Counted from the stretch's first letter, positions 8,341 through 17,141 are shown. The stretch is 64,000 bases of DNA from Streptomyces sp. LUP30 (GCF_001746365.1 NZ_MJAJ01000038.1:21969-85968), one strand, 5' to 3'. Translations and numbers: made by a program. The notes: a model not told the origin generated them from the sequence alone.

Positions 8341-8997
8341 ATGCCCCACAGCCAAACCTCTGCACACCGCGACAGCCTGGTAGGCGCACGCCTCGCGCGC
8401 GGAGCATCGCCGTGGCTCCTGCCGACCGTCGCCACCGCAGCCGTCAGCCTGCTGCGCGCCCGCCGCTCGGGCGCCGCCAAGGCCGTCGCCGTGCCCGCCA
8501 CCGCTCTCGCGGCGGGCATGCTGTGGTTCTTCCGCGACCCCGAGCGCGAGATCGCCCCGGGCCGGGTCATCTCCCCCGCCGACGGTGTGGTGCAGAGCAT
8601 CATGCCGTGGAAGGACGGACGCACCCGGGTCGCGATCTTCATGAGCCCGCTCAACGTCCACGTCAACCGCGCGCCGCTGGCCGGCACCGTGACGTCGGTC
8701 GAGCACATCCCCGGCGGATTCGTACCGGCGTTCAACAAGGAGAGCGAGAACAACGAGCGCGTCGTCTGGCACTTCGACACCGAACTCGGTGACATCGAGA
8801 TGATCCAGATCGCCGGAGCCGTCGCGCGCCGCATCGTCCCCTACGTCCCCGAGGGCACGAAGGTCGAGCAGGGCGAGCGGATCGGCCTGATCCGTTTCGG
8901 CTCGCGCGTCGACGTCTACCTGCCCGAGGGCGTGGAGGTCGCGGTCGAGGTGGGGCAGAAGACCGTGGCAGGGGTGACTCGCATTGACCGTGATTGA
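8341..8997 (+). CDS. psd: Phosphatidylserine decarboxylase proenzyme
   Basis: This 218-residue short-form decarboxylase makes phosphatidylethanolamine from phosphatidylserine at the membrane. The ATG at 8341 has GAAGG 6 bases upstream and gives a hydrophobic N-terminal segment (residues about 15-60); the frame is open back to 8263 but without a better start. Family motifs are FFRDPERE, PADGVVQSI, FMSPLNVHVNRAP and the self-cleavage site RFGSRVDVYLP, where Ser188 of Gly-Ser becomes the pyruvoyl prosthetic group of the alpha chain. It overlaps the synthase gene that makes its substrate. Confidence 0.96.
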   Translation: MPHSQTSAHRDSLVGARLARGASPWLLPTVATAAVSLLRARRSGAAKAVAVPATALAAGMLWFFRDPEREIAPGRVISPADGVVQSIMPWKDGRTRVAIFMSPLNVHVNRAPLAGTVTSVEHIPGGFVPAFNKESENNERVVWHFDTELGDIEMIQIAGAVARRIVPYVPEGTKVEQGERIGLIRFGSRVDVYLPEGVEVAVEVGQKTVAGVTRIDRD

Positions 8998-9838
8998 CCC
9001 GGAGACCCAGGCGGGCTGGGTGCCCGAAGCGGACGACGTGGACGACGACGAGGAGATGCCCCTCTCCCTGCGGCTGTCGATAGCGGACACCCTGACCCTC
9101 GGCAACGCCACGTGCGGCTTCATGGCGGTGTACTTCACCACCACGGGCATCCTGATCCCGCACCTCACCGGCAGCCAGGAGTCGGGCATGGCCCGGCACA
9201 GCGCCGCCACCGCCGTCATCCTGATGCTCTGCGCGGCCGTCTTCGACCTCTTCGACGGCCTGGTCGCGCGCAAGCTCCGCTCCTCGCCGATGGGCGCCGA
9301 GCTGGACAACCTGTCGGACCTGATCAGCTTCGGCCTGGCCCCGGCGTACTTCGTCCTGGTCTACGGCATGGTCGCCGACGACGCGCACCAGCGGGTCGCG
9401 GCGGTCGGCGCGATCGTGGTGCTGCTGGCGGTAGTGCTGAGGCTCGCGAGATTCTCGTGCGTGACCGTCAAGGACGGCACGTTCCAGGGCATGCCGTCGC
9501 CGTTCGGCGCGCTCACGGTCGTCTCGATCGTCCTGCTGGAGCTGCCCTTCGCGGCGACGCTGATGGCCATCCTGGGCACCGCCTGGCTGATGGTGAGCCG
9601 GGTCGAGTACCCGAAGCCGCGAGGCCGCCTCGCCGGCGCGATGCTCGCCTGGATCGTCCTGTCGATGGGCCTGCTGGCGGCCTGGGCGTTCGACGCCCCG
9701 AGCGGTCAGCTGCTGCTCCAGACGGGTTGCGCGCTGCAGCTGGTCATGGGCGCGGTCATCCCGCTGTTCGCCACGGCCCGCCGGGTGAACAACTTCCGCG
9801 ACAACCGGCGCGAGGCCCGTGCGGCGCAGCTGCCCTGA
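8984..9838 (+). CDS. pssA: CDP-diacylglycerol--serine O-phosphatidyltransferase
   Basis: This integral-membrane CDP-alcohol phosphatidyltransferase makes phosphatidylserine from CDP-diacylglycerol and serine. The family signature is at residues 91-112: Asp91-Gly-x2-Ala-Arg, then Gly104, Asp108 and Asp112, the metal- and CDP-binding residues. Several hydrophobic helices follow. The first possible start is TTG at 8984, with a GTG two codons later at 8990; either overlaps the end of psd, so the two genes are coupled and the order product-enzyme first, substrate-enzyme second is kept. The start is uncertain by two residues. 284 residues with the TTG start. Confidence 0.94.
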   Translation: MTVIDPETQAGWVPEADDVDDDEEMPLSLRLSIADTLTLGNATCGFMAVYFTTTGILIPHLTGSQESGMARHSAATAVILMLCAAVFDLFDGLVARKLRSSPMGAELDNLSDLISFGLAPAYFVLVYGMVADDAHQRVAAVGAIVVLLAVVLRLARFSCVTVKDGTFQGMPSPFGALTVVSIVLLELPFAATLMAILGTAWLMVSRVEYPKPRGRLAGAMLAWIVLSMGLLAAWAFDAPSGQLLLQTGCALQLVMGAVIPLFATARRVNNFRDNRREARAAQLP

Positions 9839-9855
9839 TCCTCGTCCCACCGTCG

Positions 9856-9900
9856 AACGGGTGTGGCCCGAGCCTGAGAAGGCTCGGGCCGCACCCGTTT
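9856..9900 (+). terminator. Strong hairpin terminator after pssA
   Basis: A long near-perfect stem (GGCCCGAGCC with its complement, extended by ACGGGTG/CACCCGT) around a TGAGAA loop ends in TTT. It starts 17 bases after the pssA stop codon and closes the phospholipid operon. Confidence 0.85.
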
Positions 9901-10001
9901 CCACACCCGTTTGACGGGTCAACTACCTCTCCCCCACACCCATTTGCCGGGCTCGGGAAAGAAGAGGACGGTGGAACAAGGGGGATTCATAGGGATTCGC
10001 T

Positions 10002-10045
10002 GGGACATGTCCCGTGCGATGGATCTCTGTCCCGTGCGATGGATC
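10002..10045 (+). repeat. Palindrome plus 20-bp tandem duplication in the alpha/beta hydrolase leader
   Basis: A perfect 12-bp palindrome, GGGACATGTCCC, occupies 10002-10013. Overlapping it, an 18-bp unit TGTCCCGTGCGATGGATC occurs at 10008-10025 and again at 10028-10045, a 20-bp period. The second copy runs into the ribosome binding site (CGGAGG, 10045-10050). Half of the palindrome is therefore present twice. It looks like an operator region, or a recent slippage duplication. Confidence 0.6.
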
Positions 10046-10056
10046 GGAGGACGACC

Positions 10057-11289
10057 ATGCCTGCACACACCCCCACGGACCACTTCGTCGCGCACGTCTC
10101 CACGATCCCGGCGAACGCGGGCCAGAACGTCAAGCTGTTCGTCCGGGAGTACGACGGCACCAAGCCGGGCCACACCCCCCAGCCCGTCCTGATGCTCCAC
10201 GGCAGAAGCGTGCCGGCCGTCGCCGGGTTCGACCTGGTGCTCCCCCCGGGGGCCGGCGGCGCACCGACCCGGTACAGCTGGGCGCAGGACCTGGCCGACG
10301 ACGGCTACGACGTGTTCCTCATGGACCTGCAGGGCAGCGGACGCTCACCCCGCCCCCAGATGGACAACCCGTGCAACGCCAACCCCGCCCAACAGCAGGA
10401 CGTCCTGGTTCCCAACCCCCTCGCCGCGCCGTGCGCACCCGCCTACCCACACCAACTGGGCAACTCGGAGAGCGAGTGGGCGGAGCTGAAGACCGTCGTC
10501 GAGTTCATCAGGGCGCTGCCCGGCAAAGACCATCCGATCGACTTCGTCGGCTGGTCCGCGGGCGCATTCGTCATGGGCCCCTACACGCTCCAGCACCCCG
10601 ATGACGTCAAGAGTCTGCTCCTGCTCGCGCCGATCTTCCCGCCGCAGGGCCGCTGGTCCACGAAGCCCGCAGACCCCTTCGGGCGCCCGCCCGACGCGAC
10701 GACCCTGCCGCTGTCCCTGCCGGCCGTCACGTTCGGCTACCCGATGAACGTCGGCAGCAAGACCGGCTTCAAGAGCGGCTGGGACAAGGAGCAGGCCGGC
10801 CCGACGCAGCGCGAACCCGACGTCGCGGACAAGGTGTGGGCCGCCTTCATGGAGAACGATCCCGTCGGCAGCCAGTGGGGTCCCGCAGTGTCGCCGGGCG
10901 TGTTCGAGGGCGTCCTGCGGTACCGGAACTCCTACTGGTGGGGATGGAACGAGCAGACCGTCCCGCACAAGGACCCCACGGGCGCCTTCGTCCTCGGCGA
11001 CCGGGTGCCCGTGCTCATCCTCTACGGCGAGCAGGACACCCAGGCCAACACCCCGGCGACGCTCCCTCCGGTCCTGCACTTCTCCGTCCCGGACCTCTAC
11101 CGGGCCGTCCCGGGACCGGACAAGCTGATGTTCGAACTGGCCATCGCCGGCCATTCCGTGGTCTGGGAACGCAACGCCAAGGTCGTGCAGCGCTTCGCCA
11201 GGCAGTGGCTCGACAAGGGCAAGGTCGAGGGCCTCACCAGCGGCAGCTTCTACCGCGACGAGTACGGCGCCCTGTTCCCCGTCGTCTAG
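10057..11289 (+). CDS. Alpha/beta-hydrolase fold protein
   Basis: The product is 410 residues from the ATG at 10057, which has CGGAGG 6 bases upstream. The hydrolase fold is shown by VLMLHGRSVPAV near residue 50, the nucleophile elbow Gly-Trp-Ser167-Ala-Gly, a late acid segment PVLILYGEQDTQANTP and a C-terminal AIAGHSVVWE with the probable catalytic His. There is no signal peptide. The substrate cannot be read from the sequence; a Pro-rich loop (PLAAPCAPAYPHQLGN) between strands is unusual. It is a single gene, convergent with glycerate kinase 10 bases away. A secreted tripeptidyl-peptidase-like role is unlikely without an export signal. Confidence 0.85.
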   Translation: MPAHTPTDHFVAHVSTIPANAGQNVKLFVREYDGTKPGHTPQPVLMLHGRSVPAVAGFDLVLPPGAGGAPTRYSWAQDLADDGYDVFLMDLQGSGRSPRPQMDNPCNANPAQQQDVLVPNPLAAPCAPAYPHQLGNSESEWAELKTVVEFIRALPGKDHPIDFVGWSAGAFVMGPYTLQHPDDVKSLLLLAPIFPPQGRWSTKPADPFGRPPDATTLPLSLPAVTFGYPMNVGSKTGFKSGWDKEQAGPTQREPDVADKVWAAFMENDPVGSQWGPAVSPGVFEGVLRYRNSYWWGWNEQTVPHKDPTGAFVLGDRVPVLILYGEQDTQANTPATLPPVLHFSVPDLYRAVPGPDKLMFELAIAGHSVVWERNAKVVQRFARQWLDKGKVEGLTSGSFYRDEYGALFPVV

Positions 11290-11299
11290 CGCCCCGCGC

Positions 11300-12451
11300 T
11301 CAGGTGAGGAAGTCCCGCCCGATCCGCTCGGCGACCCGTTCCAGGAGGGGCCCCGCGTCCGAGACGCACACGGCGATGTCCGGCTCGACGTCGGTCAGCG
11401 GGTACGCCCGCCGGATCCCGGCCCGCCCCAGCGCCTCGGGCGGGAGCTTCAGCCGCCCGCACACCGCGACGACCTCCTTGCCGGCCGCGCGGGCGGCCGC
11501 GGCGACGCCCGCGGGGGCCTTGCCGTGCAGGGTCTGCTCGTCGAGCGAGCCCTCCCCCGTGATGACCAGCTCGGCCGGTTCCAGCGCCGCCGCGAAGCCC
11601 AGCACGTCGAGCATGACCTCGATGCCGGCGCGGAAGCGGGCGCCGACCAGCAGCGCGCCGTAGCCGATGCCGCCCGCCGCACCGGCGCCGGGAGCCGCGG
11701 CGTGCCCGGCCGCCCTGGGACCCACCTCGGTCTCCAGGACCTTCGCGTAGTGCGCGAGCGCCGCGTCCAGCGCCTCGACGTCGTCCGGCGAGGCGCCCTT
11801 CTGCGGCCCGTAGACCGCCGCCGCGCCCTTCGGGCCGGTCAGCGGGTTGTCGACGTCGCTCGCCAGGACCAGTTCCACGGTCGAGAGCCGAGGATCCAGC
11901 TGCGAGAGGTCGGCCCGCGCCAGGTCCGCGAGGCCGCCGCCGCCCGGCGCCACCGGCTCGCCGTCCGCGTCGAGGAAGCGCGCGCCGAGCGCGGTCAGCA
12001 TGCCCGCGCCGCCGTCGGTGGTGGCGCTGCCGCCGACGCCGAACACGATCGTCCGCACGCCCTCGTCCAGCGCGGCGCGCAGCAGTTCTCCCGAGCCGTA
12101 CGTGGACGCCGTGAGCGGCGCGAGGACGCCGGCGGGGAGCCGTTGCAGCCCGCTCGCCTCGGCCATCTCCACGACCGCCGTGTCGCCGCGCACCGCGAAC
12201 GCCGCGTCCACCTCGTGCCCGAGGGGCCCGGCGACCCTGATCTGCCGCCGCTCGAAGCCGGCCGCGACCGCCGCCGCCACGGTGCCGTCACCGCCGTCGG
12301 CCACCGGCAGAGCCGTCACCTCGACGTCCGGTACGGCCCGGCGCAGCCCCGCCGTCACCCGCTCGGCGACCTCCACGGCCGTCAGCGAGCCCTTGAACTT
12401 GTCCGCGGCCACGAGCACCCGTCGGGTGCCCTGCGCTGCAGCGTCCGCCAC
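11300..12451 (-). CDS. Glycerate kinase (GarK/GlxK family)
   Basis: This 383-residue kinase phosphorylates D-glycerate to 2- or 3-phosphoglycerate with ATP. Family motifs are the N-terminal VLVAADKFKGSLTA, LPVADGGDGT, FGVGGSATTDGGAGMLTALGA and the C-terminal VITGEGSLDEQTLHGKAP. The start is GTG at 12451, with AAGGGG about 9 bases upstream. No glyoxylate or hydroxypyruvate genes are adjacent, so the source of glycerate is unknown. The gene is convergent with the hydrolase and divergent from the ADP-ribosylglycohydrolase. Confidence 0.94.
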   Translation of the reverse strand: MADAAAQGTRRVLVAADKFKGSLTAVEVAERVTAGLRRAVPDVEVTALPVADGGDGTVAAAVAAGFERRQIRVAGPLGHEVDAAFAVRGDTAVVEMAEASGLQRLPAGVLAPLTASTYGSGELLRAALDEGVRTIVFGVGGSATTDGGAGMLTALGARFLDADGEPVAPGGGGLADLARADLSQLDPRLSTVELVLASDVDNPLTGPKGAAAVYGPQKGASPDDVEALDAALAHYAKVLETEVGPRAAGHAAAPGAGAAGGIGYGALLVGARFRAGIEVMLDVLGFAAALEPAELVITGEGSLDEQTLHGKAPAGVAAAARAAGKEVVAVCGRLKLPPEALGRAGIRRAYPLTDVEPDIAVCVSDAGPLLERVAERIGRDFLT

Positions 12452-12628
12452 CTTGCCATCCCCTTGCTCTCCGGGCCCCGCGCACGTCAGGGCCAGTCGC
12501 GCCGCTGTGACCTTAACCTCAGGACGCCCCCGCCGTCATGCGGCGACCGCACCCTGGACCGGCCCGCGGGCCGTGTGCGGACCGGGGGAAGCCGGGCGGG
12601 ACGCGCAGGAATCGGGTAGACCGGAGGA

Positions 12629-13762
12629 ATGACTGCTGTGGGCGACGGACCGGAACTCGCCGACCGCGTCCTCGGAGGCTGGCTGGGCCGGATCGCGGGC
12701 AACATGCTCGGCAAACCGGTCGAGCGGGGCGAGGTGTGGACGCGCGAACGCATCGACCGCTATCTGCGACGGGCGGACGCCCTGCCGCTCACCGACTACC
12801 TGCCCGAGCCGGCCGACGACGAGGACGCCCGGCTGCTGCGCCCGGAGTGGCGCAGCTGTGTGCGCGGCCGCGTCCACGGCAGCTGCCGTGACGACGACGT
12901 GGACTACGCGATCCTCGGACTCGACCTGCTGGAGACGCACGGCTTCGGCTTCAGCACCGAGCAGGTCGGCGACCTGTGGCTGCTGCGGCTGCCGTATCTG
13001 CAGACGTTCACCGCCGAGCGGGCCGCCTACCGCAACCTCACCGCCGGCCTGAAGCCGCCGCTGACGGCGACGTACGACAACCCGTACCAGGAGTGGATCG
13101 GCGCACTGATCCGCGCCGACGTCCACGGCTGGGCCTGCCCGGGCCTGCCCCGCCGCGCCGCCTCCCTGGCCCGCCGCGACGCGGTGCTCTCGCACACCGG
13201 CAACGGCGTGTACGGCGCGATGTTCGCGGCGGCGCTCGTCTCCGCGGCGTTCACCGCGCCGACGCTGCGTCACGCGCTGGACGAGGCGCTCGCCGTCGTC
13301 CCCGCGAGCAGTCGCCTGGCGCGTACCGTGCGCCGGGTCGTCTCCCTCCACGCCACCCGCATGAGCTGGGAGGACACCCTCGCCACGATGACGCAGGAGA
13401 CGGCCGGCCTGAGCTGGATCCACACCGTGCCGAACATCGCCGTCCTCACCGCGGGACTGCTGTACGGCGACGGCGACTTCACCGCCACGATCGCGCTCAC
13501 CGTGCGCGGCGGCCTGGACACCGACTCCAACGGGGCGACGGCCGGTTCGGTGGCCGGGGTCCTCACCGGAGCCTCGGCGATCCCGCCCCAGTGGACGGAG
13601 CCGCTCCAGGACACCGTGCGCAGCGCGGTGTTCGGCTTCGACGGCGTCCGCATCAGCGACCTGGCGCGGCGGACCGTACGGCTGGCCGAGGCGCAAGGCC
13701 TTCCCGGGGAGAACCGGCCGGAGACGGAACGGGCCGGCGCACCGCCGTCTACCCTTCCCTGA
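12629..13762 (+). CDS. ADP-ribosylglycohydrolase family protein
   Basis: The product is 377 residues of the DraG/ARH fold, which removes ADP-ribose from proteins or small molecules with two Mg2+ ions. Metal ligands are visible at the acidic run Asp88-Asp-Asp-Val-Asp92 and the late motif GGLDTDSNGATAG, with Asp297 and Asp299. The N-terminal LGGWLGRIAGNMLGKPVE loop is typical. Its stop codon overlaps the start of the NUDIX gene (TGATG), so both are made together, and a sirtuin gene follows. Some family members act on other N-glycosides, so the ADP-ribose substrate is probable rather than proven. Confidence 0.9.
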   Translation: MTAVGDGPELADRVLGGWLGRIAGNMLGKPVERGEVWTRERIDRYLRRADALPLTDYLPEPADDEDARLLRPEWRSCVRGRVHGSCRDDDVDYAILGLDLLETHGFGFSTEQVGDLWLLRLPYLQTFTAERAAYRNLTAGLKPPLTATYDNPYQEWIGALIRADVHGWACPGLPRRAASLARRDAVLSHTGNGVYGAMFAAALVSAAFTAPTLRHALDEALAVVPASSRLARTVRRVVSLHATRMSWEDTLATMTQETAGLSWIHTVPNIAVLTAGLLYGDGDFTATIALTVRGGLDTDSNGATAGSVAGVLTGASAIPPQWTEPLQDTVRSAVFGFDGVRISDLARRTVRLAEAQGLPGENRPETERAGAPPSTLP

Positions 13763-14259
13763 TGAGCACTTCCCGCAGCGACTTCGCCGCCTATGTAGCA
13801 TCCCTGCCCCGTGTCCTGGCCGGAGCGGCCGCGATCTTCCGTGACGCCGAAGGGCGGGTCCTGCTCGTCGAACCCAACTACCGGGCGGGCTGGGCCCTTC
13901 CGGGCGGCACGATCGAGTCCGACGACGGCGAGAGCCCGCGCGGGGGAGCACGGCGCGAGACGCTGGAGGAGATCGGACTGGACCGCGAGCTCGGACGGCT
14001 GCTCGCCGTGGACTGGGTGCTCGGTCCGGACCGTCCCCCGCTGGTGGCGTACGTGTACGACGGCGGCGTCCTGGACGAGGACGACCTCGGGGCGATCCGG
14101 CTGCAGGAGGCGGAGCTGCTGTCCTGGCGGCTGGTGCCGCGCGAGGAGCTCACCGACTTCCTGCTGGGCTCACTGGGCCACCGGGTCCTGGCGGCGCTGG
14201 ACGCCCTGGCGGACGGCTCGGGGACCGCCGAGCTGGAGAACGGCCGCCCGGTGAGCTGA
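13762..14259 (+). CDS. NUDIX hydrolase
   Basis: The product is 165 residues with a NUDIX box at about residues 48-72 (GG48-49, Glu52, GE56-57, then R65-E66-x2-E69-E70-x-G72). The stretch between Glu52 and the GE pair is two residues longer than the shortest consensus form. The family cleaves nucleoside diphosphates linked to another moiety, such as ADP-ribose, NADH or 8-oxo-dGTP. The start overlaps the preceding ADP-ribosylglycohydrolase stop by one base. That coupling makes free ADP-ribose a reasonable substrate, but nothing in the protein alone proves it. Confidence 0.92.
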   Translation: MSTSRSDFAAYVASLPRVLAGAAAIFRDAEGRVLLVEPNYRAGWALPGGTIESDDGESPRGGARRETLEEIGLDRELGRLLAVDWVLGPDRPPLVAYVYDGGVLDEDDLGAIRLQEAELLSWRLVPREELTDFLLGSLGHRVLAALDALADGSGTAELENGRPVS

Positions 14260-14383
14260 ACACCCGTCCCACCGCACGGAGCGGGAGGGCGACTCGGCCG
14301 CGCCGGGGCGACACCGGCCGGGCCCGGCCGCCGGTGCGATATCCGTTCGCGGCAGCCGGATCCCCCGGCCTACTCTCCACCTC

Positions 14384-15121
14384 ATGAGCAAGCCCCTCGT
14401 CGCCCTCCTCAGCGGAGCCGGCATCTCCACCGACTCCGGCATCCCCGACTACCGCGGACCCGACGGACTGTGGCGGCGCGATCCCGAGGCCGAGAAGCTC
14501 GTCACGTACGCGTCCTACATGGGCGACCCCGAGGTCCGTCGGCGGTCCTGGCGGATGCGCCGCCGGCTCGGGGTCCTGGCGGCCGAGCCCAACGCGGCGC
14601 ACCGGGCGGTGGTCGAGCTGGAGCGTTCCGGTACGCCGGTGCGGGTGATCACGCAGAACGTGGACGGGCTGCACCAGCTGGCCGGGATGCCGGCCCGCAA
14701 GGTGTTCGAACTGCACGGCACGGCACGGGAGTTCGTGTGCACGCGATGCCCCGCGCGAGGACCGATGGAGGAGGCGCTGGCCCGGCTCGACGCCGGCGAG
14801 GACGACCCGCCGTGCCTCGGGTGCGGCGGCATCCTGAAACCGGCGACCGTGATGTTCGGAGAACACCTCGACCCGGAGGTGCTGGGCCGGGCCGCCGCCG
14901 TCGCCAAGGCGTGCCAGGTCTTCCTCGCGGTCGGCAGCAGCCTCCAGGTTCATCCCGCCGCCGGGCTGGTCGGTGTGGCCGCCGACCACGGGGCCCGGCT
15001 GGTCGTCGTCAACGCCGAGCCGACGCCGTACGACGAGATCGCCGACGAGGTCGTCCGGGAGCCGATCGGGACGTCGCTGCCCGCACTGCTGCGCGAGCTC
15101 GCCGGTTCCGGCGCGGTCTGA
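14384..15121 (+). CDS. Sir2-family NAD-dependent protein deacylase
   Basis: This 245-residue sirtuin has the NAD-binding loop SGAGISTDSGIPDYRG (residues 10-25), TQNVDGLH (90-97), catalytic His111 in FELHG, and a four-cysteine zinc site at Cys119, Cys122, Cys144 and Cys147. The C-terminal GSSLQVHPAAG ribose-binding motif is intact. It would deacetylate or deacylate lysines, releasing nicotinamide and O-acyl-ADP-ribose. It lies 124 bases after the NUDIX gene, on the same strand. With the two genes before it, it forms a trio dealing with NAD and ADP-ribose. Confidence 0.95.
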   Translation: MSKPLVALLSGAGISTDSGIPDYRGPDGLWRRDPEAEKLVTYASYMGDPEVRRRSWRMRRRLGVLAAEPNAAHRAVVELERSGTPVRVITQNVDGLHQLAGMPARKVFELHGTAREFVCTRCPARGPMEEALARLDAGEDDPPCLGCGGILKPATVMFGEHLDPEVLGRAAAVAKACQVFLAVGSSLQVHPAAGLVGVAADHGARLVVVNAEPTPYDEIADEVVREPIGTSLPALLRELAGSGAV

Positions 15122-15127
15122 GGGCCA

Positions 15128-15142
15128 GGGCGCCTCGCGCCC
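15128..15142. terminator. Short hairpin between convergent sirtuin and ogt genes
   Basis: GGGCGC-CTC-GCGCCC forms a perfect 6-bp stem in the 25-bp gap between two converging genes. It could serve both directions as a terminator. There is no T tract. Confidence 0.4.
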
Positions 15143-15146
15143 GCTC

Positions 15147-15641
15147 CTAGAACAGCGTCCCGCCGGACGCGGCGCCTCTCTCGAAGTCCAGCAGGCGCTG
15201 CTTGCGGTCCAGGCCGCCGCCGTAGCCGGTGAGGCCGCCGCCCGCGCCGATCACGCGGTGGCAGGGCACGATGATGCCGATGGGGTTCCTGCCGTTGGCC
15301 AGGCCCACCGCGCGGGAGGCGGCGCGGCTGCCGAGGGCCTCGGCGAGTTCGCCGTAGCTTCTGGTCTCGCCGTAGGGGATCGTCCGCAACTGGTCCCAGA
15401 CGCCGCGCTGGAACGGGGTGCCGTGCAGGCGCAGTTCGAGGGTGAACTCCTTGGACTCGCCGGCGAAGTAGGCGGTCAGCTGCTCCTCGGCTTCGCCGAA
15501 GAGGCTGTCGTCGCGGGGTCCGAAGTCCTCCTCGGGCGGGCGGTGGCGCTGTCCGGTCATGTAGAGGCCGCACAGGACGCCGTCGTCCGCGACGAGCGTG
15601 AGGTCGCCGTAGGGGCTGTCGATGACGGTGTGCTGTTTCAC
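15147..15641 (-). CDS. ogt: Methylated-DNA--protein-cysteine methyltransferase (Ogt)
   Basis: This 164-residue suicide enzyme transfers the alkyl group from O6-alkylguanine to its own cysteine. The acceptor is Cys127 in the invariant PCHRV motif, preceded by the DNA-binding helix region RTIPYGETRSYGELAEALG and followed by GLTGYGGGLDRKQRLLDFE. It starts 9 bases after the stop of the Ada/AlkA fusion, so the pair is an alkylation-repair operon. The second Ada-type acceptor function is thus carried by a separate protein. Confidence 0.96.
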   Translation of the reverse strand: MKQHTVIDSPYGDLTLVADDGVLCGLYMTGQRHRPPEEDFGPRDDSLFGEAEEQLTAYFAGESKEFTLELRLHGTPFQRGVWDQLRTIPYGETRSYGELAEALGSRAASRAVGLANGRNPIGIIVPCHRVIGAGGGLTGYGGGLDRKQRLLDFERGAASGGTLF

Positions 15642-15650
15642 GGAACGTCC

Positions 15651-17141
15651 TTAGACAGGGAGGAAGTTGACGGGGTGGCTGTCGGTCGCCCACAGGTACT
15701 GGACGGCGTACGCCCGCCAGGGTCGCCATGCGGCCGCGCGGGCGGTGAGCGCCGCAGGGGTGGAGGGCAGTCCCAACTCCTTTGCGGCGCGACGGATTCC
15801 GAGGTCGGTGGGAAGGAACGCGTCGGGGTCGCCGAGGGCGCGCATCGCGATGACGTCGACCGTCCAGGGCCCGAAGCCGGGTAGCGCGAGGAGTTGTTCG
15901 CGCACCTGCGACCAGTCGCTCTCCACCCCCAACTGCAGTTTCCGGTCGGCCAGTTGACCGACGAGGTGGGTGAAGGTGGCGCGCCGGGTGCGGGGCATCG
16001 CCAGGGAGTCGGGGTCGACGGCGGCGAGCGCCTCGGGGGTGGGGAAGAGATGGGTGAGGCCGCCTTCCGGATCGTCGACCGGATCGCCGTGGGCGGTGAC
16101 CAGTCGGGCCGCGTGGGTGCGGGCGGCAGCGGTGGAGACCTGCTGGCCCAGCACGGCGCGGACCGCGAACTCGGCCTCGTCGACCGTGCGCGGCACGCGG
16201 CGGCCGGGCGCCTTGTCCACCAGGGGCGCGAGCACTGGGTCCGTGCGCAGCTGGTCGTCGACGGCGACCGGATCGGCGTCCAGGTCGAGCATGCGCCGGC
16301 ATCGGCTGATGGCGACGGTGAGGTCGCGCAGGTCGCTGAGGGTGAGGCGGCAGCCGATGTGGTCGGGGTTCGGGGTGAGCGCCACGACGCCGTGCCCGTA
16401 CGGCAGCCGGAGCGTGCGGCGGAACGCGCCGTCCCGCCACTCCTCCACTCCCGGGACGCCGGTCGCGGCCAGGTGCCCGAACAGGTTGTCCGGGTTGAGG
16501 GGGGCGCGGAACGGCAGGCGCAGGGCGAGCGTCCCCGGGGTGGCCGCGGGGAGGGGGGGAGTGCGGTGCGGGACACGGGCGCGCAGTGCGCTCGGGGAGA
16601 GCGCGAAGACCTCGCGGACGGTGTCGTTGAAGGTGCGCACCGAGGAGAAGCCGGCGGCGAACGCGACGTCCGCCATGGGCAGTTCGGTCGTCTCGACGAG
16701 GAGCCGGGCGGTCCGGGCGCGCTGGGCGCGGGCCAACGCCAGGGGGCCCGCGCCGACTTCGGCGAGGAGCTGGCGTTCCACCTGGCGGCTGCTGTAGCCG
16801 AGGCGGGCGGCGAGGCCGGGCACGCCGTCGCGGTCGACGACGCCGTCGGCGATCAGTCGCATGGCGCGGGCGACGAGGTCGGCGCGCTGGTTCCACTCCG
16901 GTGAGCCGGGGCTGGTGTCGGGCCGGCAGCGCTTGCACGCGCGGAAACCGGCCTGCTGGCAGGCGGCCGCGCTCGGCTGGAAGACCATGTTCTCCGGCTT
17001 GGGCGGCACGGCCGGGCAGCTGGGACGGCAGTAGATGCCGGTGGTCAGCACCGCCGTGAAGAACCAGCCGTCGAAGCGCGCGTCCTTGGACTGCACGGCG
17101 CGCACACAACGCTCTCGATCGGTGTACATCCCGTTCCGCAT
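15651..17141 (-). CDS. Ada-type methyl-phosphotriester sensor/AraC regulator fused to AlkA 3-methyladenine glycosylase
   Basis: The product is 496 residues from the ATG at 17141. That start is chosen because it places the zinc and acceptor cysteines at 38, 42, 69 and 72, exactly the numbering of E. coli Ada; the frame is open to 17222 and another ATG lies at 17129. Domains in order are the Ada metal-binding domain (1-80), an AraC-type HTH (about 85-185), the AlkA N-domain (about 200-310) and an HhH-GPD glycosylase (about 320-480) with LPGFGPWTVDVIAMRALGD and the catalytic Asp region FLPTDLG. Self-methylation at Cys38 would turn it into an activator of itself and ogt, while the C-terminus excises alkylated bases. 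No clear Ada box was found upstream. Confidence 0.94.
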   Translation of the reverse strand: MRNGMYTDRERCVRAVQSKDARFDGWFFTAVLTTGIYCRPSCPAVPPKPENMVFQPSAAACQQAGFRACKRCRPDTSPGSPEWNQRADLVARAMRLIADGVVDRDGVPGLAARLGYSSRQVERQLLAEVGAGPLALARAQRARTARLLVETTELPMADVAFAAGFSSVRTFNDTVREVFALSPSALRARVPHRTPPLPAATPGTLALRLPFRAPLNPDNLFGHLAATGVPGVEEWRDGAFRRTLRLPYGHGVVALTPNPDHIGCRLTLSDLRDLTVAISRCRRMLDLDADPVAVDDQLRTDPVLAPLVDKAPGRRVPRTVDEAEFAVRAVLGQQVSTAAARTHAARLVTAHGDPVDDPEGGLTHLFPTPEALAAVDPDSLAMPRTRRATFTHLVGQLADRKLQLGVESDWSQVREQLLALPGFGPWTVDVIAMRALGDPDAFLPTDLGIRRAAKELGLPSTPAALTARAAAWRPWRAYAVQYLWATDSHPVNFLPV

